Source of the DNA: Homalodisca vitripennis
Taxonomy: Eukaryota > Arthropoda > Insecta > Hemiptera > Cicadellidae
NCBI RefSeq assembly: GCF_021130785.1
Contig: NC_060208.1
Span: forward strand, 55,517,001 to 55,581,000
DNA: 64,000 nt
Direction: 5' to 3'
A model generated the notes under the pieces. That model had not been told where the DNA came from. It saw only the letters and a list, made by a program, of their open reading frames with translations, and ran no database searches. Positions 12,601 to 25,300 of this stretch are shown one piece after another (within the stretch, counting starts at the first letter, position 1; every line of letters begins with the position of its first letter). Position numbers and translations under genes: made by a program.

Positions 12601-15600
12601 CATCCGACTCGAAAGAGTGCGTGTCTGGATAATGTAATCACTAACCATGGAGTGGAGAACAGGGATTGTATTATATATCAGCCAAACTTATCAGACCATG
12701 CTGGAATTTTGGCAAAATTTATTGACAATAGTGGTGTCAAGAATGAAAATGTTTACTTTAGTACTGTTAGAAACCTAAGGTTAGATAATGTTAATAATTT
12801 TAAGGATGAATTATTTTTAACTGATTGGAATTATTTAACAGAATTCTCAAATATAGATGATGCATTTACTTTATTTATAGAATATTTAACAGATACATTT
12901 AATTTGCATTGTCCTACTAAACTTGTAAAAAGAAAATCAACCAAATCTGGAAAAAAAAATAAACTGGTTTACTCCAGAACTAAAGCAAATGAGAGATATT
13001 TTAATGGTTATATATGATAAGTTTAAGAACTGTGTAAATGTAAAAAATAAAGCTACGTACAAAAAAGATTATATCCGTGCTAAGAAAATATATAGATACA
13101 AAATAGACCAAGCTAAAAAAACTGCAAATGATAATTTCATTAAAAATTCCAAAAATAAGTGTAAAGCTACATGGAGTATTATAAAAACTAATTTAGAGAG
13201 TTTGACCCTGAGTCAGCAATCTAATATAAATTCTCAAAAGTTTAATGACTATTTTGTGGGTGTGTCAGATGAGCTCAATAAGAATATTACTAAAAATAAT
13301 GGTGAGGCTTTACAACTATTAAATAATTTTCTTGATAAGTGTTTTTTAAGAGAAAAATTTACATGGAGAAAAATTGTAAAACAGGACATTAAACTGTGTA
13401 TATCTAAACTTAGTTCATCCAAGAGTAAAGATTTTTATGGATTTTCTAATTTTTTGGTTAAAAAATAATTTTTGTTATTATAGATCCTCTAGTATATTTA
13501 TATAATAAGATGTTAGAACAAGGTGTTTTTCCAAATGCTCTCAAGCTGGTAAAAATAATTCCTATATATAAGAAGGGAGACAAGTTAGATCCATCTAGCT
13601 ACCGCCCCATATCTTTGGTACCCATCATTGGTAAAATCTTCGAGTACTGTATTAAGGAGCAATTGTATGATTATTTCTCACTTAATTATCTTTTGTGTAA
13701 TGAACAGTTTGGTTTCATGCCTGGTTGTAACACTGTAATGGCAGTTGAATCTGTCGTTAATGACATAATCTTAAGTTTTGAAAATAAAGCTGTACAGTCT
13801 GCAACTTTAATTGATTTTTCCAAGGCTTTCGATTGTATTTCACATACTTTGATCTTGGATAAACTGACTCGTTATGGTATTACAGGAATTGAACTGAATC
13901 TTTTATCATCATATCTTGGCTGTAGGAAACAGATGGTTGTTCAAGGTGATGATAAGTCTAACTTTAATGAAATTAAAAATAGAGTTCCTCAAGGCTCAGT
14001 ACTTGGCCCATTTCTTTTTACTATAGCTGTCAATAACTTTTCCTGTAATGTTCCATGTAAATCTGTCCTTTATGCTGACGACACCACACTTTTACATAGT
14101 AATAATGTTATTGAAAATCTTTTATTAGAACAAGATGCAATGTTAAAAACGGCTGTGAAGTGGTTTCAAGCTAACTTTTTAGTAGTAAATGAAAATAAAA
14201 CTGAAAAAATTTGTTTTACAATGAATAATATGTTTGAAAATTTTAAAACTGTTAAACTGCTTGGTATTTATTTAGATAGTAAGTTAAATTGGGATTGCCA
14301 TGTACAAAATGTTTGTAAAAAGTTAGCTAGAGTTGTATTTTTACTTCGTAAGCTTAAGTTCTGTGTTAGTAATGAAATGCTCATTATATCTTACTATGCT
14401 TTTTTTTCACACACATTTGATATACTGTGTCAATTTATGGGGTAACAGTAGAGTATCTAATAGAGCTTTTATATGGCAGAAGAAAGCTCTTAGAATAATT
14501 AAAGGAGTACCAGACAGAGAGACGTGTTTGCCAATTTTTAAAGAATTTTACATTATGACATTGCCTTGTATATATATATATATATATATTTTATTGTCTC
14601 ATGAAAGTTAAAGAAAATTTAAATGAATATCAAATCAGAGGAAATACTCACGATTATAATACAAGAAACTTATATAAGCTTGACTTACCACCAATTAGAC
14701 TACAAAAAACTAAGAAAAGTCACATTTATATGGAAATAAAACTTTTTAATAAATTGCCAGAAGGAGCTTGGTTAGTTAGTACTGATAGGTTTAAGTCTGT
14801 AATTAATAGCTGGTTAAAAGAAAAAGCATTTTATTGTGTCAATGAATACTTTGCCTGTGATACTAGTGATATAAGTTTTTAGACACGTTTCATTCTTTCG
14901 TTGTTTTTATTCTCTTGTTATTGTTATTTGTTATGTTGTTGTTGTTAATTATTTATTAATTTATTATCCTTGTTAAATATTTTATTTTGTTAATATTTTT
15001 AACTTTAGAGTGGTTGTACAAAATAACTGTAAATTATTACTGATAAGAATTTTGACGAAGTCAATTGCATATGTGTACTGTGTTTAAAGACTAATAAAGA
15101 TCTTGATTCTTGATTTAGCAATGGCAAACATAGACGATCAAGGGTTTGAAGACTTTGTGGGAGGAATAATGAATGCTTCTTTTAGTAGTGCACTCGTAGA
15201 GGGATCAATCAGTAGTGAAGCCGAAGTTATTATTTTACATAATTGTGATGAAAATGACAGTGTTAGTGACAGTGATTTTGAGCCCTTAGAAACTCCTTCA
15301 TTACGTAATGAAACTCTTGAAAGGGAAAATGCTAGAAATTGATACTTATTATTCAAACACATCCAAATAAAAAGTAACACTAAACCACTAACACACCAAC
15401 AGTTCAGGAAAAAACTGGTATGAGACTTAGTAAGTGAGAAAATGGCAGCCAATTCTACAAAGAGAAAAGGAAGACGTTTGACACAAGGACCCCAGGAAGA
15501 AAGACTTATTTGACGTCATTTTTTGGAGAAGAGACCAAAGTATTTCCGTTGTGTTGTGTGCACTAAGAGGGGGTTGCGTCGTGAGACGAACTATGCCTGC

Positions 15601-16260
15601 AAGACGTGTGCGTCGAAGCCTGCCTTGCATCCTGACCTGTGTTTTGAGCTGTACCACATACAACAAACCTACGCCTAAGGATCACATATATGTAGCTCAC
15701 TTTCAATAAGTATCATTTATAAGTTTTCTCATGTTATAATATTGTAAAATGTAGTGTGTTCTTTATTTTGTACTTGGAAAATTCAAATTTTTTTTAGTTT
15801 CATTGCTTTCATTTAATTTGTATATATACATTTTTACTATATTCTTTATATTTTCTCTAAATAAAAATTACTATATGCTTGTTTTTTGTAAAATATTACA
15901 ATAATTGTGTTCAACTATTGTTAATTTTATACATGAACACATAGAATGTCAAAATCAAATTTTTTCAGTGAAATTATGATTTTACCATTTTTTGGCTGTA
16001 AATTAACAATAAAGAGTGAAAAAAAATATTTTGTCGTTTTTTTACCTTTTATGTTATAAGAATTATAAAAAAAAATTGGTTTTGGTATGTGGGATTTTTT
16101 TTATTTTTAAGGTGTATGGCTCTTAGGAGTAGTTTTGGTTATTTATTTGTGGCTCGCTAAGGGTTAAATGATATTTTCTGTTCTGTAAAAACATCTAGAA
16201 TTCTGAATATAATTATAACTGGAATATAAATTTCTGTACTTCTACCTAGTGTACTAATAA

Positions 16261-16308
<48 letters not shown>

Positions 16309-19300
16309 CTTTTTTATAATTTCTATTTGAATTTAAGTTTCTAAAGTTATTGCAGGACAAACAATTTAGAATCTGAATTGTTTAATTATTTTTATATATG
16401 TTTTATAATTGATCTAAGTTTTTATCCTCTGGGTTAGCGGTTTTATAATTAATTTAGTATAAAACCTAAAAAGAATTCACTACAAATTCAGATACAATCA
16501 CTATATAAAAAAAATAATCTCCTATTAGTAGCATCGTTATACAAGAGCAAAGCTTACAAGATGGTTTTAAGCCGGCGTCAGGCGCATCACGGGGTTTTCC
16601 TCCGGATTGATATATTTTAGTTGTCAATAACTAGTATACTGCAGGTTGCGACCTTGTTATTTGTGTTACTTCACGAGCCTCCTTCCTGGTAGAGATTGGC
16701 ACAACCCCCATCCTCATCGCGTCACTAGCACCAGTATTGTTCCAGAATTAGTGAAGGACTGGAGTTTTTCTCCCTGTGCGCCCGTTCACGTTATGAGTTA
16801 CCGGAGTTAATATCTGTGAGCGCCCGTTCAGGTACTTAGAATTGTGAGTGTTATCTTGTGTTTTAGTTCTTGTTTATGATTTATTTTTTTATTGTGTTCT
16901 ATTTGAAGTGTTAGTAACTATTAAAAACGTTTTAAAAATTAAACATAAATTGTGAAAATGGACTCAACTGAACGTTCTAGGATATCACGATTGTTAGATA
17001 GTGTGGAAAGAAAGGAAAAACATGACCGTATCAGGCCAACTGTCAGGGAATTATTTTCAAACAGTGATGAAGAGGATGTGGGTATTACTGATGTAGAACT
17101 CAGTGATGCTGATATTGATGAAGAAATTGAACTCCAACATGATGAAGAATCAATTCCATCAACTGAAAATTTCGTAATAAATGATGAAATTTCAATCACC
17201 TACAAGCATTGCCCTTAGCAAAACGTATGAATAATAACATATTACCTATAATCAATGGAAAACTTGCTTACATCAGTAAAGGACGTGATATTTTATGAAA
17301 TGTAGAACCTGAGAGATAAGTGCGTACACCCAACAGAAATATTTTGAGAATGCGGATGGGTTGTGTAAGTAGATCTGCAAAAAATATCCAAACCCTAACC
17401 AAAATATTTACGGATGAAATTATAAACTCAGTACTAGAAAACACGAATATTTGGATTGAAAAGAACAAAGATAAATTTATTAGAGAAAGAGATGTAAAGC
17501 TAACAACTGTTCAAGAAATAAAAGCTACCATCGGTATTGTGTATATAGCTGGCGTAATGAGAAATTCTCATAGAATTTTATAAGACCTCTGGGCTCAAGA
17601 TGGAACTGGAATTGAATTTTTTCGATGTATGATGTCCATCAAAAGATTTGTTTTTGCTTAGGGCGAATATAAATACATGACATTACATAAAATACTGGGA
17701 ACATTGGTGTGACAGATTGGTTTTATTTCCAATTTATGCACAAAGTAACTAAAATAAATCCAAAAAAAGTTTCTAGTAATTTATCCTTACATGGGCATCA
17801 GCTTTCACTAAAGACCACAAAAATAGTTTTATTCTGTTAACAACATTCTCGGTAATAACCTTGAATGTACATAGTAAATTGTAGAGTCCTTAGTTTAGGT
17901 CAACTTTAACTTATAAATATAAATGATTTATCATCATTTTGTAAAGGGGTAAATTACAGAAGTAGACCTACAGACTAACACAAAGTGTTCTGCTTAAAAT
18001 AGACTAGTGTTTTAAAACATACTGGTGAACGTCAAGAGGGCAATGCCCCAATGTGTAGTGGCAATGTATTGGTAGAATTCACTCAACATACATTTGCGGC
18101 ACCTAGTCTGTAATTTTAATTCTTTTTAACATGGCAGTGAGAAACCAACTGATAGCAAAGGAAACTTAGATCTTTTCTCAATATATTATTCTTAAAGGAA
18201 CTTACAGCCATATATGGGCGACAGCCCGCATCACGTGTGCGAGCTATTGAGTCCACCAGCTGACCTGAGATGCCAAAATCACACAGTTTGATGTTCCCTC
18301 TCCTGTCTAGCAGAATGTTGCTAGGCTTCACGTCTCTGTGTATTATCTTCAGTTGTTCCTTGAGGTAGTTGAGTGCCGTCACCGTCTGCAACCCATGAAC
18401 AGACCATCAACAATAAAAATATTATTTATAGCTATCTGAATGTCAATATTTTTGAAGTATTTCTTCTAAAGCAAAAACACTCAATATTAGAAGAAGGCAT
18501 AAGAAGATACTAGAAATCCTGAATGTTGAAAGTCAATTACAATTATTTTTATAGCCCTTAAAAGCAATTCCCCTGTATAGAAATGTAAAAAAAGTAATAA
18601 GAAAGCATGGAAATTAGATTTTTGTTATATGAAGATTCAAGTGGATAGATAGACAAAAGGAAGCAAAAGCTGAATATTCTTGGTAAAATCGCACATCAGG
18701 TGTACCTTGTATCCTGATTCTATGGATAGGAATATAGTAATAAAACAAAGTCTGAAAATTAATAAACCAGAGAAATGTTCTTAACCCTGGAACTGGCGGT
18801 CATATTTCTCTCAGTGGCGGAGTGATTTTAGTACTTCATACATTGCCTTATATTTATTTTATTATTACATGTTTACTACAAAGTACCTATGTCATATTAT
18901 ATATATTTTGATTCAGCATTGTTCAAGGAACATTTTTCACATAATATGATTAAAACAAAAAAATATCCTTACTCTACCTCTTCATGAAAACCTTTTTTTT
19001 TAGAAAAAAGAAAAGTTAGTTCAAAGTTTTTCATTTGTAAAATTGTTGTTGTTAGTGATATGCAAAATCCAAAATATAAAAAAGAAAGAGCATTTAATTC
19101 TGAGTAAAAATAAAACAACACATAGTTTATAAGGTATTAAACGATACAAAAATCATACACTGACATTCGAAAGTGCTACTTACCAACAAAAGTAAGAACT
19201 TCAAAGCTCACTTGGATTTGTACAATCTTTTAACTATTAGTTCATATTAATTTTCTATTTTTTAATTTTTATTTTATATTTTTTTATTATATTTTTGTTT

Positions 19301-22300
19301 AATTATGTTCTGATTGAATGTCTAAATCGGAATCCTCATCGTTGCTTATTTCATGTACAACTAGTTCTCGAATGTCACTTGAACGATCGCGGAAATTACG
19401 ATCCATTACATAAACACGCACAAAAAACTTACTATTATTGTGTCATATACACAACCATCATTACAATGAACTCGTGTTTTAAGTATGTAATATTGAGAAA
19501 TAAAAGACATATTAAAACGTCCGATATCGGGTGCTGCCATCTAGGATGCGACTAAAACACCGATATCGGGCGTTTGCCAGTTCCAGGGTTAAGAGGATTA
19601 TCTAACCTCACTCTTATGTAGTGCGTATATCCTGTCAGTCATAACACACACAGAAGAAATAACACAAGAAAGGGGTGAATATATACAATCATACAACACC
19701 AGGAGAGCAACAGAGCACATTCTACCAGCACACCACACTACCAAGTACAGTAAGAAACCATCTTATACTGGATGTAAGATATGCAACACACTGCAAACAC
19801 ATCTAAGACTCAGTGGGAATAATCTCAAAAAGGAACATAAAGACTGGCTTCTAGAAAGACCCATGTACACAATGATAGAATTCTATGAACAATCAAAATT
19901 AATTTTGTAAAGCAAGTCTTATGGACAGTTTTGTTTATAATAACTGACGCCATAATAATTCTTGAAGAATTTGTTAATAAAGAGATATTCTGATTCTGAT
20001 AGAGGTGTGCCAAGCCATTCCAGAAGCTTAACCATTACGAGTTCGTAACAGCATGGAGCTATTCTAACTAACAGTTCTGCTGCACAAAACACCATATTTA
20101 TTTTATTACGATTTTTTTATTTCATCTCATCACAGATATCAGATTTGTTTCATTGCAATGTAGCGAATTTAAAATACGTACACTAATTAATAATCATCAG
20201 TGGTTAAAATTCCAACAATTCTTTACATGTGAAATTAAAATGTGTTATTACATTTATTTTGTTTTGGTTTAATTTTACAATTTTTATTAAATATGGTTTA
20301 CTAAAAGTATTAATGTAGTTTGATTAAGATAACAAAATAAATGTTGATAATCCCATAAAACAGGAAAAATATTTAATAATTTTTACACTAAAAATTAAAA
20401 TTACTGATCAATAAAAAAACTTAGTTACAGATTTTATAAAGTGTTGAATAGATATAAAATCTCCAGCGTTAACAGAAATGGGGAGGAAAAATAATACTCT
20501 GCTGTAATTCACTTGACTAACTGTTTTCAGAATATACTACTTGTAAATAATAAAATACATGTAAACCTCTATCAATGAAAAAGATTAAAATTCAGTAGAA
20601 TATAAATTTATACCACATAGAAATTGCATGTGAGCACTTTGTATATGTACTTTTTAAGCATAGAAAAAAATAACATACTTGTATTTCAAAAGAAAATATG
20701 TCTGATAAAACAATCAGTAAAATGGAACTTTAATTTATTATAAGTAAGTAACTGTATTCACAAATTTAAATGTGTATATAATGAAATATTGCCAAACTGG
20801 GTGCAGGGAACAACAATATTTTATTATATTAAAAACAAAGCGAGCAAATATTGTTAATCTCAAAATTACTATAAAGTTCTGAAAAGTGCAGCAAGCTCCA
20901 GCGGGTGGGATCTCTTGTGTATTAAGGCATTAATCAATAGAAAAACAACTGTGTACAACCGTTGTCATAAAAGTTTGCTGTCTAATTTAACAGAGACGGC
21001 AATACCCTTGTTTTCATGCTGTCATCATTGTGGCACTAATCTTCAAGATGTTTTTTCAGTTGCAAAAACACATAATACCATTGAATGCTAGATTGGGGCT
21101 ATATGTAGAATGATCAAATGGTTCAAGCAAATGTTGTGATGAGATCTTGAGTTTCTTTTGCCTCATATGGGGCATTTTCTTGTAGCAAAATAATTTTTTG
21201 TTCTATTATTATTATTATTATTTTAATAATAATAAAAGGTCATTTGGCACTGCTATCTGCTCATCACTGAGACCAATATTTGTCTATTGTTATATAACCA
21301 TACTATTTTGCTTAAAGAGTTTTAGACACTCGAAAAAGAGCAAGATACTTTTAGGGTTCACACAAGCCATTTCTTTAGGTAGCATGGTATCCTACCTAAA
21401 GTGGCTGAATATTTTACGATAAGCAAAATATGTTTGTCATCTCTGGCCCCTCCTCACAGAGGTGGCATATGTAGCTCTCAGCTCTTCCTATCTACGTTGA
21501 TGATAGTTGAGGCTATAATGTCTAATGAGAAGACCTGTCAGGTATCTTAGAGCCTCCTTGCTGAGAGAGAGTACTAGCTTGGTTCTTTTGCACAAGTAGC
21601 TAATGAACAGTTTTGTTTGTATGTTGCCTGATGTATTTTTCCAAACCTTCCCATTGTTATTATCTTCCCACTGTATGATTTCCATCATTAGCTGGCATTT
21701 TTGTTTTAAGAAATGGCTCTAGGCCTAAAAATGTGAGAGAAGCAACACCTTGACGGTCTTCTCGTTCCCTTCTATACCAAGACCTGGGACCTATGCAATG
21801 TTTTCATGACTGTCCCTTGCCAGCATTTTCAATGTGTTAATGCATTCCAGCAGAGTCTTTGACTCACAGGTACAAGAACTTGGAGCTTTTAACCCTGCTT
21901 GGCCGACTGGCATTATGTTGATTGTGGCTCCCTTCAACTCCTTCTCTAGAGTTATAGAGGCACATTCCTGTATTACATACATCATCTTCCCCTTGGAAGA
22001 CTTGCAGCATGCGTTGGTAGAAATTTGGATATGCTGTTACCTCACATTTGGATCCTGCAATGCTCATTCCAGCTTTGCCAATCATTTTAGATCTGTATAC
22101 CAGGAGAGTGATCCAGGCTTAGTTTTGAATGCACCTGCAGCTTACTCTTGGTGTTCCAGCTTTGAGTACATGGATGCTAAGAATTATAGCAGATGGGCAT
22201 GACGTTTGTAACTGTTTAGACATTTCCCCCACTGACTATCATCGTCTCTCTTTAAGAGACATCACTAAACTACGTGTTACACAAACAAATAAACCAGAAG

Positions 22301-25300
22301 CTGAAAACTGCAGAAGTAGCATTTAGTCACCGTCAAAACAAGTTTAAAACTGAGAGTGAGATTCTAAAGCTAGAGACTAAGCTATTGGTTTTTGTTTGGC
22401 ACCGATAATTTATTCATGCTTCAGACCGAGCCACCTAGCCCTCTAACTCGAACCATGGCTAGCGCAAGAGTACAAGCGACCCTTCCCTCTCCACTCTACA
22501 GGAGAACAAGTACTACAGTCCAAGCCAAAGTAATACTGTAGTGTTATTAATGCCGGTTGCTTCTTCAAGAGAAGTGCATTATATTGTTCTTTGACGCCTC
22601 TATAGTGGAGTGGTTTGTATTCAGTTGAGCTGTGAGTGGAGTAGGCTGGTGAAAAGTGGGAGACCATGCTTCAGACCACACTCCCTAGTTCTGTCTGCAA
22701 GGTTAACCCACACCGGGGTGGGTTTCCCGATGGTTAAAGTCCCACACCGGCTTAATATTTTCTGAACGATTATAGATAAAGTAATAACACTTAGTACATC
22801 ATTACTACTCCTAAAAATCTACTTTTTGAAGTAACTGCCAGGTGTTTGTTGTACAAAAACCACAAGGAGTTAGAAAAAAAAGTTAAATGAGAGCATAGAT
22901 TGAGTAGTACATCAAATTTAACTACAGCTCAATGCTGCAAATCTGACCTCAAAAGATTCATCCTTAAAAATGGCACATGTTTAAAATTTCAAGAAGTTAC
23001 AAAGTAGGTCCTGTTATAATAGCTGAATATTTTTTCTTAGTCTCAAGTCAGGAAATTAAACTAAGTGGATACTGGACCTAAGAAATATTTTTTTAGGCTA
23101 GTTAGTGTCTCTTCACATCAAAAGAAGGATTATCCATAAGGAGTTTGACAAAAATATCAAACATAAGTATATCTTATGATGTACATAATTTAAAAGGGTT
23201 TGTCTGTAGAGATGAATATCGCAAATAGCACTTAAAAGGTTGATCACAGTATGTACAAAGATGGCACTTATTCAAATATTTTACATGGTTGGAGACAAAC
23301 ATTTTACATTAGTAGCCACAATCTAAATGCACTAATAAATCAAAGAATAAATGCTGCCATATACTGAATATTGCATTATGCCTGCCATACAAAAGTACAT
23401 TATGAAGTTATTTACTAACAAAGGTTAACAATTTGGTCCCAATTTATTGATAAAGGGGAAAATCTGGTATCACTAATAACAGACAGTTCTTATCATCAGG
23501 ACTTTACATTTAACTGCCTTATCATAGTAATCGAGTTTTCCTGTTGGAATAGTGCTGTCCAACCTTTTTCTTTTGGTGAATTATTCTAAAGGGTTTGTCG
23601 TACTCCTTATAATTTTTTAAGTACGTCGCTTGATGAACAAAACGAATAACACTTATTAATATGGTCGGTTGGGGAAAGAACAGATAATCAAACAAGGAGT
23701 CGTTTATTTAATAACCACTTTCCTGAGAGGCAGCTAATTTCTACAACAACTGTAGGGAGAACTTTTCAATACTTCATGGAAACAGGAAGTATTTACAGTT
23801 ATAGGTCAGCAACTGTGACAAATGCAGAAAAATCTTTAGATACATTACAGATTGCAGACATTTGCTGAGAACCTGAGGAGATTATTTTTAATTTGAAGTA
23901 TGTTCAAAAATAAATTGCATAAATATTTCTGCATAAAAGTATAGTTCAATAGTCATGAATATTACTTTGTCAGTAATACATGACTTCTAAGAAGCCCAAT
24001 ATGTCTCAATTTATAATAATAGTATGACTACTATATCTCTTGCATTTCTATACTTAGGAACTACTTTTACCTATCCAAGTGAATGTTTTGTTACTTACCT
24101 GGTTAGTAATTATACACACCTAAGTTAAAAAGTTTTGAAAATAAAATGTTCTTTTGAAATTATGACATAAGAGGGGAATCTTTTTTAATTAAATTCTTAC
24201 ATTGGGGAATTCCTCGGGATGACCATTGATAACAACCTATCATGGAACAATCACCTTGACACACTCTCAAAAAAACTGAACACATGTTTATACATCTTAA
24301 AAAGAGTAAAAAGTGCCAGTGATGACGCAACTACAAGGATCGCCTACTATGCTCTGATCGAGTCACACCTGAGATACGGTCTCGTGGTCTGGGGAGGCAC
24401 AACAGCAGGAAACGTAAAAAGAATCCTACTGTTACAGAAAAGAGCAGTCAGAATTATGTCAGGTCTCGGTCCAAGGGAAAGCTGCAGAGACGCCTTCATT
24501 CATGAAGGTGTCTTAACGATCATTAGCCTTTACATTAGAGAGGTCATAATGCATGCTGTCAAAGAGGAGTTACAACGAGGCCACAACCTTCACAACTATA
24601 ACACGCGCCAAGCTTTAAACTTCCACCTGCCACAACACCGCACTGCTCTGTTTACGAGGAAACCATCCTACATTGGCAGGAGACTATTCAACCACCTTCC
24701 GGAGGACATAAAAATGCTACAAGGAAATACATTGAAGACCAAACTAACCAGATGGCTGGCCGGCCGACCATTCTACTCCATGGATGAGTTCATGAACTGG
24801 AAAGGAGAAAAACAGGATGGCAGATAAAGAACCAACTTTGTAAAACTTGACGCCATTGCAATTCTTGATGTTTTGTTAATAAAGAGTTTGTCTATTGTCT
24901 ATTGTCTATTGTCTACAGCTTTTTATTAAATGGCCCTCGGCAGTTTACGCATACTACAGTAATATGTGATTTGTAATGAAAGGATTACAATATGTATAAT
25001 CTTACTTAATATAAAAAGAAGTTCAATACTTATACTATATTCAATACTATATTACTATTCTCTTAACCCTTTTAACCCCAGCCATTTTTCCATGGACTTG
25101 CCAGAAAGCCCATGGCGATAAGGGACTGTAGTGCAGAATTGAGGGAAAATACATCTAGTTTTCTTATTTTTGAAGATAATTTTTAGGTTTTTGTTTTAAA
25201 TTGTTCACAAATAAGTGCACTCTTAGATTTAATAGTTAAAAAGTACTTTTACAGAATGGTTTGTTTTTTTAGTGTATTTATACATAAGAAAAATTTTATT

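Larger units (their letters stand above)
10542..16167 (+). mobile_element. piggyBac-like element, interrupted by a LINE
   Basis: Flanked by TTAA at 10542-10545 and 16164-16167. The left end reads CCCTTTCCGAGCCA and the right end, reversed, CCCTTAGCGAGCCA. Just inside the left end are TGACGT..ACGTCA half-sites and further ACGTC..GACGC pairs. The element keeps an acidic N-terminal reading frame (15118-15342) and a C-terminal cysteine-rich domain (15457-15678) but no transposase core. A CR1-like LINE lies between the left end and the coding remnant. Confidence 0.85.
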
